DNA of 64,000 nucleotides. Source: Sisyra terminalis. Its lineage: Eukaryota > Arthropoda > Insecta > Neuroptera > Sisyridae. Both the position numbers and the translations under genes were made by a program. This document shows, in pieces, positions 23,701-35,700 of the stretch. The DNA is taken from NCBI GenBank assembly GCA_958496175.1, contig OY292276.1, forward strand, positions 53,519,080-53,583,079, written 5' to 3'. The notes beneath the pieces were generated by a model. The model was not told the DNA's origin. It made no database searches and was given only the letters and a program-made list of their open reading frames with translations. Position 1 is the first letter of the stretch; each line of letters begins with the position of its first letter.

Positions 23701-26700
23701 GACCTTTACAACCAGGAGAGGGCTATGTCCCCCGGTTTATGTATATGACCAGCAGGTCCCTCAGAAGGACGAGGTTAGGTACCTCGGGATTTACCTGGAT
23801 AGACGCCTCACCTGGCACAAGCACATTGTCGCCAAACGGGAACAGCTGGGGGCCAAACTAAGAAAGCTGTGGTGGATGATGAAAAGCAATTCAGGTCTGT
23901 CCCTGAACAGTAGGCTAATGATATATAAAGCCGTTATAAAACCGGTTTGGACGTATGGAATACAACTGTGGGGAACTGCTAGCAGCTCCAACATCAACAT
24001 CATACAAAGATTCCAGTCTAAGACTCTTCGATTAATCACAGGCGCCCCCTGGTATGTCAACAACTTTGACATACACAAGGATTTAAAAATGGCCACGGTC
24101 AGGGAGGAGGTGGTCAAATTCAGCGCAAGCTATCAAACACGACTAAACGATCACCCCAACCATCTGGCCGTTGGGCTCTTAGACAACAGTGAGGAAGTTA
24201 TTAGACTGCGACGCATCTCATTTTTGGAGCTGCCATTCCGAAAAGTAGTATAAGGGGTACCCTATGAAGGTGTACCTCACCCGTCCATACGTTCATCATA
24301 TTCGCTTATTGTCCGGGGACAGATCGCGAATTAAAACAGCCAGAAAAAAAAAAAAAAAAAAAAAAAAATATTGATAGAATAATGTTTAAATCATTTCATT
24401 TTTCATTTATAAATTGGCACTGTTATTCACGGCAGCACATAGTTAATTCTTACATTTATTTTTAAATGTTAATCTCATTTTTGAGCTTTAATATCAATGA
24501 ATTATGATAATGAAAACCCAAATAAGTTTATATATACAAATAACCATTGGAAAACATAAAGTCAAAAATCACTAACAGATTTTCGTTTGTGGAATTTAAG
24601 AGAAAATTTTGAATCACTTCCCTCTTTTCGTAAAAGTTAAAAAAATGAATCAGTATCTTTTGATCAATATCTTATTTCTTTATATTTTTATCATTATACA
24701 TTTTCAGATAACTTAAATGTACTTAATTTTTGCGAGAACAAGAAAATGCAAGAAATTCCCAACGTATTTAACTTGAGTATACTTGCTACAGTTCCTTCAC
24801 GAGAACATCGCGTCGTTTACGTATTTTGTATTGAAGTCACTGAATTATCTCCCCAAGGAACTATAGTTGGTATAACTGGTCGTGATTTGGTAACTTTAAA
24901 AATGCTTACTTCTATTTTTTTAACTATTTTTTTTTCTTTTGCCAATAGGGATATGCAGAATATTCATTGAGTCGACCACCGATTGTTGGAATTATTGGAG
25001 GCGAAGTCTTAATATTTTCGCAAGAAGATGAAATAGTACTTGTTCCCTATGTTATTACAATGGATGATGTGCACATAAAATATATAGGCAAAGATAGGAT
25101 TGATGAAGACAGAAAAATCACTTATAAATGGTACATACTTCCTCTTGATCCAAATGTCTTGCCCGATACAGAAGAGAAACAATCATCTGGTTTAGTATCC
25201 GGAATACTAGACACAATTAAAAATTATATAAATTATATAGAAGATTTCATAGCGTCATTGTACAATTTTCCTAGCCTGTATGACTTCATTCCAGGAATGC
25301 CCAGTTTGTCTAGTATAATTCCTGGGTGGGATATGATTTCTTCAATTTCAAGTATGTTTGCTTTACCCACCATGCCAAGTATCTATAATTTCTTACCACA
25401 TATACCAAGTATTTATGACTTTATTCCTCATATACCGACTGTAAGTGATTTTCTTCCGGCAATGCCAAGTATAAGTGACTATATGCCTCATCTTCCGTCT
25501 ATAAGTAACTTTATTCCGGGAATGCCAAGTGTTAGTGACTATATACCTGGTTTACCGAGTGTAAGTGACTATATACCTGGTTTACCGAGTGTAAGTGACT
25601 ATATCCCTCAACTTCCGTCTGTAAGTGATTATGTTCCGGGAATGCCAAGTGCTAGTGACTATATTCCTAGTATGCCGGGTGTAAGTAGCTTGATGCCTGG
25701 AATGCCGAGTGCAAGTAGCTTGATGCCTGGAATGCCGAGTGTAAGTGATTATGTTCCAAGTTTTGGTATGCCTGGAATTCCAGTGCCGTCACTACCAGAA
25801 GTTCCCAGCATTAGTGGTGCAGGATCATCTTTTGGCGATTATGTGCCGAGTAAGTCTTTTTTTTAATATAGAGAAGGAAAAAATCTTCCAAAGACACCGC
25901 TATCATTGAAAGATGATGGTCCATAGTGCGGGATTCTTACCCACTAAAAAAAACCTCCTCTCCCCGTAGGTGGTACGGGGAGGACTGGATTGGAACCGTG
26001 TTAGCATTACATCAATCCAGTCAGTGCTGCGTCTTGCGACGCCTCTTCCTGGTTGCTGGCTCCTTTCTGCAGTCTTTTCTTTCAAAAGGCGCTGCGCGTA
26101 AGCTGCTACAGCTGACCAGTTTCCTTCTTGTTCGATCATATAGGTCACAAGGCTCGAGGGGAGGAGGTTAGAACCGATAATTTCTTCAGTTCCGCTTCTG
26201 AGTGCCACCAAACACATTCGAAGTACGTGTGTTCAGCGTCGTCGATTTTGTCTGGGCAGTATTTGCACGTTTGCGTGCTGTGCAAACCCATCTTGAAAAG
26301 ATAAGCGTTGACTATCCATGTCCCGTCAGTAGCTGGGTTAGGAAGAAATCCGTATCCCCGTGTTTTCGAGAGAGTCAGACGTTGATGTCTGGGACTAAGC
26401 GCTCCGTCCATTTGCCCGTCTCTCCCGTTGTCCATTGTCCATTGTCGTTGTCCCGTTTCCTTTTTCGTCCTTCTCTTGCCTCCTTATCGTTGTCACCTTT
26501 CATTTTAACGTCGTAGGGTTTCGCCCTCGGGAATGCTAGTAAGTCGATCGGCGCAACTCCTGCTACGACCAATACTGCTGCTTCTTAAACCGTACGGTAG
26601 GCACAGATGACTCTGAGTGTACCACACCGTTGCACTGCCGCTATTGCATCGGTAGGTCTTTTGTTTAAGAATATTCGCCCATATCTCCACTCCGTAAAGT

Positions 26701-29700
26701 AGTATTGAGTGAACTACCTCTAAGAGCACCCTCCTTTTTCTGGTTTGCGGTCCTATCTTGTTGGCGATAATTCTCGACAGGTTGGATACTACCTTGTCAG
26801 CTTTAATGCATGCATTATCGAGGTCTTTTCGGAAAGAGTGCTTCTCATTGATCATCTCTCCCAAATAGCGCAGTGCCCGTGTAGACGTCAATGTTGGCTC
26901 GCCCGTATCGACAACGAAAAGTTTCAGGAAACATTTTTGTTGGGTCAGGACGACAATCTCAGTTTTTTGCATGGCGAGATTCAGGTGATGTTTCTCAAAT
27001 CAATTTTCGATGACGTCGATGGTTTCCCGAACGAGTAGTTTTGCCTTCTCGACACTGTCCACTACTATTGTAGCAGCTACGTCGTCCGCAAAACCCGTTA
27101 GTTCCATTTGTTTTGGCAACGGAATTTCCAAGAGCTCGTCATAATCCGGTTGCTTTCTGCTTCGCCCTTCAGCCAGTTGAACTAGAACAACCATGGTTCT
27201 AGGATTCTTCCGATTCGTTTTGCGATAGCTATTTTTAGGGCCATATTTGGTTTGTGGTTTTTCTTTTTGATATCCGCCTAGTTAACTCGGCCCAGGTATT
27301 CTCTTTGGCTGGTTTTTTGAGTGCTCCCGGATCTGCATCAGAAGCGGGGCTAGGCGTTAATTGCTGCCTTTTCACTTCTCCGGCCCTGCACGTTGTTCCC
27401 TCATCGGCGTCCTCTTGCTCCCGTGGGTGCGGCACGTAGATGCCGTGAGTTATCACGCATGCAGCGCCATCCGGAACATATCGCACATCTCTTTTGAGCA
27501 GCGTCACCGTATCCGCTTCCTTACGTGACCCTTGGTCAGCTGTTGTGATCAACCCTTCATGACTGGAGGAGTAGTTTTTGTTTTCTACCGCGGGAGCTAT
27601 TTTATTTCACTCCAACCCTCTGCTACGAAAAACAGCGAGCTTTCTCCGACCCACAAGGATACACGGATGGTGGCTGTTTCCTCTTCAGCACCGATGTTGT
27701 TCATTAGCACTACCCGAAGAGCACGTGTAGGGCGTTGAAACTAGAACCTACGGACGGGAACAACTTGCTCCTCGGGTATGCCGAGTTTTCCAACTGTCAG
27801 TGTTCCAGGCGCCGGTAGTTTTTTTACCAATAGCATTTACAATTTCGTAGGTTTTGGATGGTGGTATGGCAGACGAGGAAAAATTCAGCCTCGATTTTTA
27901 CTCGACTGGAGTTTGCCATCCGATTCAACTTATTTAGGTAATGTTTTCAAATACTTCACCTTAAAAAATATTACAAATAAAAAAATTAACTTAGGCGACA
28001 GTCCGAACTTAACATTATCCCAACAAAACATTGAAGAAAATAAGGTTATTTACTTAGAAGTTTGTATAGTTGGAGTGACATACAATGACAAAAAATGTTC
28101 TTATAAAAATATCATGTTATTTATAAGAGACCCGTGGAAAGAACCTGTCTTTGAATTACAGTGAGTTATTTTAGAGCAGTATAACGGAAATATCTTTTAA
28201 ATATTTTTCATCAATGCTTTAAGTGATAATATTCGTTATGATTTTTCTTTAGTTGCGTGAAAAACTGTGGCGAGGGTGGTTTAAATTCAATTATAGAAGC
28301 AGATAAGGCTGAAATGTCTTATTTTAAAATTGGCTGTCGAAAAAGATGTCCAATAACATATGACCTAACGTGGAATCTTTATGGAAATATTAACGGAGTG
28401 ACCTTAACTTTTAATATAAAAAATGAAATTGAGGTATTACCGAGTGGCCACAAAATAATAGCACCTGGATCTCTTCCGTTGTATATAAACTATGCCACAG
28501 TTATAGTCAAAGGTGACACAAAATTAAAGAAATGAATCGATTTATGATATTTCAAATATCTTTTTGTTAAATTGTAATAATAGAGACAACCCGGAAACAA
28601 GCTATGGCCAAATATTATTTTAAATATTTTCAAATGCCTGATGATACGCAACATCGTAACTATTCTTGTCCAACACCATTGCCACAGGAAGTTGTGGCAA
28701 TTGTTGAAGATTTTTATATTTGTATCATTAATGCCGATGTAGAATCTCCATTGTCTTACTTGTTTTTCCAAAAAGTGGCGGAAATCGATTTTGAAATTGG
28801 TGGGTTATAATAAATCCAGTTGTTTTTTTTTTTCCCACTGAAATTTAATATAAGAAGCTTTTTATTCTTCGTTTAACGTTTAGAATACTTTATAAAATTT
28901 TGATTAACTTAAAATTCAATAGTGATTTTTTAAGTCAAAAAATTTTAGGTTTTTTATTTGCTTATGGTCAACGGCCATTTGTTGAAAAAGTATTATTAGC
29001 ACCATCTTCCGGAACTATAGTTTATGTAACAAGAAATGATTTCCATGGTGCTGAATATTCAAGTATTTACTCTGATGATATTGAGGTAATGAATTTTTAA
29101 GCTTGTTATTTTCGGTGTATTTTTCTTGCTGACAAAAATTGTTTTTACTCAATTGTTATAGATATCATACCCCGAACTAACTGATGGGATACAGAACTAT
29201 TTAGAACTATCGAAATTATTATTTGAAGGATTCGAAGAAAAACCATCAGTTCACTTTAACATTATTCAGAATGAATGGTTTGAAGTTGCACAAAAAATGC
29301 ACTTCATCGTAATTCAATTTGCACAAATGCCCTTATTAGACCATTATACCTCCGAACAGGTTATGCAAACGACCAAACTGGAGATCTTAACAAAATTTCT
29401 TGATGATTTGCTTCCAAATGTACGTTCTTTTTCTCATATGATTTTAATACAGCAATTTTAATGTTACAAAAAGTTTAGCTTAAACTACATATTGCACCAG
29501 AAATTTTACAAATGGCTTGCTTAATGTATGAAATGGTTTTTATCAATACTTTGCCCGTCAACCAACATTTAGCGACACAAACAGCAAAAATATTAGTCGA
29601 AATAAATAAAAACTTCAAAGAAGTTATCATGATCGATTGGACATTGAGAGAAAAGCAAAACAGACTATTGGGAACTATTCGGTAGAAAAAAATTGAAAAT

Positions 29701-32700
29701 TTTTAATTATTTAAAAATAAACGTAATTTACTTACCAGCCCATTGAAGGCATGTATAGCAGCACTTTTCCATCATCAAAAAGAAATTCTTGAACCCCCCA
29801 AAACAATTAAAGGGGCGGCTCAGGAAAAAGAAATATATTCAGAAACGAAATATGAAATCCAACCGGATGAAATAATAATCGAGACTATCACGGAAAAAAA
29901 TATACCTGTTGATATATTAGCTCTGAAAAATGAAGAAGATGTATTGTAGTTTAAAAAGACTTTTAAAAGCATAATTTAATTTTTAAATTGATTCTAGTTA
30001 AGAGAAAGATCATATACGTTATTGAAATCATTATCGTCGCTGGCTGATATAATGTGCAGAGCATTAGAACCGAAGGGATTGGATAAAAACATATACTGGC
30101 CTGCAAATTGGATGAGTCGGGGTGGAAGTATTGGAAATATAGTGTCTTTTTCAAAATGGGCATCCGCCACGTATTTTGATAAACCACAAGTCATTCCTGG
30201 TGATGCAAAAAGAATTTTTATCACTTTTCCTCAAGGAAAAAATACATCTGAAAAGGATTATTGCATTAATGTAAATATTTTTCTTTTTTTTTTTACAACT
30301 TTAGTCAAGTTATACTCAAAAATAGTATTGATTAAGTGAAACATACCTTATTGTTAAACAGTTAAAGAGTTCCTTATTGGTGAAACAGACACAAAATGTT
30401 ATTAAAAAAAAAATAGTTAACTATAGCTTTTTCCTGTCATCCCTTTAAAAATGACGGTGGGGAAAATCGCAATAAAAAATGTTGCCTACGGAAAATTTAA
30501 TTGACCAGCTTTTTTTGAAAATAACATAATAATTCAAAACTCAGTGTATTCTGCATAAAATAATCTTTATATATACATATTTGAAATTTTTCTGCTACAA
30601 AAGAAAATCAATCATCAAAAGCAATCATTTTTTTTAAACTTCGAAAAAATCTTATAATTATTTATTTCAAAGGACAATAATTTTTTTTAAGAAATACGGA
30701 TTTATAATGATATTTTGTTGTTGTGTTAAATACCATAATGACAATCTGCAGTATAAGTTTAAGTCGTGAGAATACACTCCTTTTCTTTCTACAGCCTTTC
30801 AAAAATGACCGGAAACCTTAAATAGGTTTAACCAATATCTGAAAAGACTGAACGAAAATTAATAAAAACTCCACACAATAATCTTATACAAATAGAAATA
30901 TTTCACAAAAAAAAAACTATCGATTGGGATTTAACTATATTTAGAGTAATCGAGTGGAAAAATTTAAGAAAAATTCTATCCTTCTTCACGCTGTTGTTAA
31001 AAGTGTAAAGAAGGCAAACGAGGAAATCTTATAATAATAATAATTATAATAATAATCTTATAATTCACATTGCTAGCATGATGTTGGAATCATTACATTG
31101 GAATATGGAGGAATTACTTATGAGAAATTCATCATTGCTATTTCCCAGTGCCTCAATAGTTATTTCAGCAGTAAACACACAATTTGTTATACTGAACTGA
31201 TGCCTATCTAATACTTCCACTAGTTTTGGAATTATGAAATTAATTCTAGTTAAAGTTTCATATGTATCGAATTGTGTGCTAATAGCTGTAATGGGCGAAT
31301 TTGCTTATAAATCCACTTGTTCAAAATCAGAAAGCAAATTTATTTGTAGTAGAATTTAGTTTTAACTTTTTTGTTAATTTCTCCAAGTTTAGTATATGAC
31401 CGATAGTATTTTTACATAGTTTGGTAAAGTTTAATCGGTTTCTGTGCTTTTTGTCAATATACAATGCATTCGCGAATAAATTTGCGCATTCATTAACACA
31501 TAAATTCCCTTCACGAATATTATAGATCAGAACTGCTTACACTTGTCCCTTTTAAAGTATTATTGAACCGGTTATTTAGTATTTTTCTTTTCCCATTAAA
31601 AATATTTCCATTTTAGAACTACGTAATTTCATAAACATGTTGACTGAATGAAAAATAAATTACGCTTTTTTTTCAAATAAATAATAAAAAGCATATCCAT
31701 ACGTTTACCCCGGCACGCCTTCGTAAACAAGTATACCTATGTTTGGGTGCATGTCGACACGAGTTGCTGTGGTTCTAATTGCATGAAAATTTATTTTCAA
31801 CCGTTTTAACAACATTCAAATAAAATAAGGGGATATAAGTTGAAAATAAAAAAGATTTGTTTTTTTTTTTTTTTTGGGACACCCTACTGTCCACCCTCTA
31901 TAACTAACTCGTAATTATTGAATCAGGAATGTAAAAAATGTTAAGCGACAATTCTTATTAAAATTGACCGGTTTTAAATGGATTAACTCTAACTCTAAAA
32001 ATTGAAATCCAAGCTTAGTATTTAATATTTTATTTTAAATTATTTATTTTTTATTTTATTTAAAAAACTCAACACTGCCAAAATATGTCATCGATTTTTA
32101 TTCTTTTAGGTGGACGTTATAGACAGTGTACCATTCTGGTGGAGTCCTTCGGCAAAATATTTCCTACCATTTGTCGCAATTATTGATGTTTTACATCAAT
32201 ATCAACCTGTGATCTTGAACGCATCGATTACACATCCCAATATAGTTCTCAACGAAAATTTTGCTAACGGAATTTCCGAAAAGTGTAGCAGTCAAGCTGA
32301 AATGCAATCTGCGAATTTTTATGTCGTTAAATTATATGATCAATTAATGCCTGATACAATTGTAATCAACTTTATGAAACCACTTTTAAGTGAAATTTTG
32401 GTGAGCTTAACATATAAACAATTCAAAACTTAAAATATGATACCAATAGTGACTGTAAATGTTGATTTACGATAGTTTGAACTAAAACAAGTTTCCAAAA
32501 GATATGATTTTGATAAGCGAGTAAAATTTACACAAGAAACTTTAAAAAAAAAATGATCAATAAACCGATAGCACTTTTCATTTGAAAGCCAAATTTTATA
32601 ACTGTTTTTTTTTTTAATGAAAAATCGACCAACCAAAATGGTTGTATTTATTTATGAATGTTTTCAATTTAAAGTATTTATATTTTAGGTTGTGGTGAAA

Positions 32701-35700
32701 AAAGGAAGAAAACCGACATTAAGAGATTTTAGAGCTATAGGCAAATTTTACGAAATTGGTGGAAAAACCGACTCCTATACAGTACATTATAAATTGCAAA
32801 GGTGGAGAACTAACTCATTACTTTATATGGGTGTACAACCTAAAGTAAGACTATCTCATTTATTAAAATACAAGTCTGCATGTACCATTAAATGTTGCAA
32901 ATCTTTTTAGACAAAGAAGGATATTTCATTCCAATTCAATATAATGGCTTTCTCGTGCAAGATGTTTTTAGAAAATGATTATTCAACTTCTATTTGTTAT
33001 GTAATATTTGCCACACTAATTATGACTGCTTTTGAATTTTAATGATTGGTATTTTTAGAATTTGACGGTTGTACGGCAATCAGTAGTTTCTTGTACATGC
33101 ACAGTTCAGGAATCAAAGTCAATTTTGGGTATAAGTTATTTAGGTCTTAAGCATTTTATGATTGGATACATGGCGGTTCCTATGTATTTTAAAATTATCT
33201 ATTGTTATATTATTGCCATAACTGTAACTGTTGTTTTATTATTGGCTTATGCTTTATATTTGCTGGCATCAAGGTTAGACTATGATGATAATGTCCAGGT
33301 AAAATAAGCTCTTATTTTTATGCATTATTCTTTATATAATTAATTAAAATGGTGAAGTTTTTGCTTCAGAACTTCAAGTTTATATCTAATCTTATGTATA
33401 AATTTGTTACAAACTCTCCAGTTTCAGTCCGGAAACTTACAGAATAGACTACTTTATTGGGTTTTTCTTATATTAATTGTTTTTAACCGTCGGTTTATAA
33501 CTTCTTTTTGCTACTCTAGGGTTAATTAAATCAGTTATCGAGAAATAATGAAAATTTGCACGATACGAGATTCGAACCCACTACCTACTAATCTTGGAGC
33601 GGTCATCTTGACCACTCGGCTACCTATTTATTTAGTTATGTTAATAGTTTACAATAAACAGTTTATTAATGCCGAATAAAATTAATAAATCACAACTTAT
33701 TAATTGATTAATAACTTCGATATAACCAAAGGTTTTGAACCCAGGACGCCATTAAAAGGAAAATTAAAGAAAATTGTTAATATTAAATTTTACGTAAACA
33801 ATTAAAATACGACTGGACGTGGTTGTTGAAAGTTCAAAAAATGGAAAATTAACTATGGATCAAGTGGCGGAAATTGATAAGGTGGAAGGACCCGAAAACA
33901 GGGTAATGTGAAAATTTCAAATCAGTGTTACACTTAAAAGACATCGTCGAAGTGGAAAAAAGGATGGGAAAAGACGCGAAAATCCAAAGTTGTCAAGTTT
34001 CGCGGATATCCAATAAGATTATGGACACACATTGTAACGTTCGAATTGACTTTGGAAATTGGCAGCAAATTACGAACCATATTTGAAAGGAAATCTGAAT
34101 CCAGTATTCACCTAATACAACATCGTTTTTTCTTTCCTTCGAGTACGAGAAAGGAACAGTATTGTCAATATATCTGTCCAAAGTTCAAGAGATAGTGTAT
34201 CATCTAAAACAATTTGGGGAAAATGTATCAGAGGGGTTCGTTATAGCGAAAATACTTATGGCATTGCCGGGAAGATTTAAATATTTTATATAAATATGGG
34301 TGGCAGTCCGTTCTTGAGGAAGACAAAACTTTCGAAAATCTAGTGCCAAGACTAATGTCAGAAGAGGAGTAAAGCTATAGTAAACGTTATTATTTTGAAT
34401 GCTTTGTTTTAAATATTATTCATTTCATAGTCATATAAATCTGCAATTCTCCGGACTTTCATAAATGGAGAGTTGGTAACCTTAACAATTGTTCTCCAAA
34501 TCAGAAATTAGTATAAAAAATTATACTACTACCTAATAACGTCAATATTAAATAGCTTATTTTTCTTATTCAATTCTTTAATTTTTTTTTGTTCTTGCAG
34601 AAACATCCAGCTTATTTAGTTGATAATAAATTAACAGATCACTCGGACTATGTTGTAATTGTGGTTACTGGTTCCAAACCAGATTCAGAAACTTCTGCTA
34701 ATGTGGGAATAAAAATATATGGGTCAATCAGTAATACTAAGGTATTCTTTTTTTAGAGATATTTATATTAAAAACTAAGATTCACTATTAGTTGAATGCA
34801 TGAAAAAACAAATAAAATCGAAAAATTAGTATTAGTACTTGAAATCAGGGATGGCTAACCCAAATGATATTGCGAGTCACTTTTGAAGTTATATCTCAAA
34901 TTTTCCCATCCAAAACTTTCACCACTCTAGTCATTATAAAATGTTTACATTTTATAAGTGTGATGCATCTCGGAGGTTGGCCACTTCTGACAATCTCTGA
35001 TTTACACAAGCAATGAATGATATTTCGTTTATCTACATTAATAAAATTATTGTATTGGATTGTCTAGATTTCATAAATTCAAACGGTCAGTACAATATTC
35101 GCTAACTGCCAATACTTCATTGTTATGATCGTGCAGTAATTTTTCGAGGTAGAGCAAATTAGCTCAAAACGTAATTGGTAATTGTATATTTTGAAGGGAA
35201 ATTTTAATTGGTACAGCGAGGGATACTGTGGGTAGGTAAGGGAGGCGATTTTTATAATTTTAAAGCTTTTTTTTCCTAAATGAATTTATTTATTTATATC
35301 CATAGGCTGGCAGGACCACGTCTGCCGGATTCAGGTAGTTTTGTATAATTTTCACTTTTCTTCCTAAGTTATCAACGTTTCTTTACAAAAAAAAGGTCTA
35401 CCAAGAATTTCATTCTTTGGAAAAAAAATTTATATATCTGGTGTTTCGGAAATGTTATCATTTGTTTTTCCATGTGAAAATTAAATTACAAAAAAAAAAA
35501 TGTTTAGCAATTGAAAATTTTAGAGACATGTGCTGAGAGGATTGGGTCCAAAATCAATATGGAAAAAAAGATCTGTAAAATGGTTCACCTTAGCAAACGA
35601 TAAACCTCTGGGAAATGTAAGAGCTGTTGAAATGTGGATAGATCAAAGAGGAACTAAACCTCATTGGTAAACTTTAGTATTTTTTAACTCATACGTAGAT

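Larger units (their letters stand above)
19704..24368 (+). mobile_element. Full-length Jockey-clade LINE, apparently intact
   Basis: The element is flanked by the 12-base duplication TATTGATAGAAT (19692-19703 and 24369-24380). The same site in copy C (about 54250-54262) is a single unoccupied TTGATAGAAT. It has a 663-base 5' UTR, two complete ORFs two bases apart, a short 3' UTR and a 25-A tail (24344-24368). Length 4665 bases and intact frames fit a complete, recently inserted element. The higher GC of its coding part contrasts with the AT-rich intron. It is in the same orientation as the gene. Confidence 0.92.
18522..24707 (+). other. Intron 5 of copy B with Jockey insertion
   Basis: Without the Jockey element (19704-24368 plus one target duplication), the intron is about 1.5 kb and aligns with intron 5 of C. 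Its left part (18710-19700) also resembles part of intron 16 of the same gene. No coding exon is needed here. Confidence 0.7.
33299..34600 (+). other. Intron 20 of copy B
   Basis: This contains the tRNA-like block (33560-33625, minus) and the most complete copia gag remnant (33841-34375, plus). A second B-box-like GGGTTCAAAACC occurs on the minus strand near 33730-33745. Confidence 0.6.

Noticed and set aside
25260..25849. Regular ~30-base repeats as a CRISPR-like array
   Set aside because: Units abut without unique spacers, keep one reading frame and sit in a eukaryotic exon.
25926..27738. Plus-strand ORFs within the R1-like block as extra exons of gene B
   Set aside because: They are antisense to the RT and zinc-finger motifs of the minus-strand element and would not keep the gene frame.
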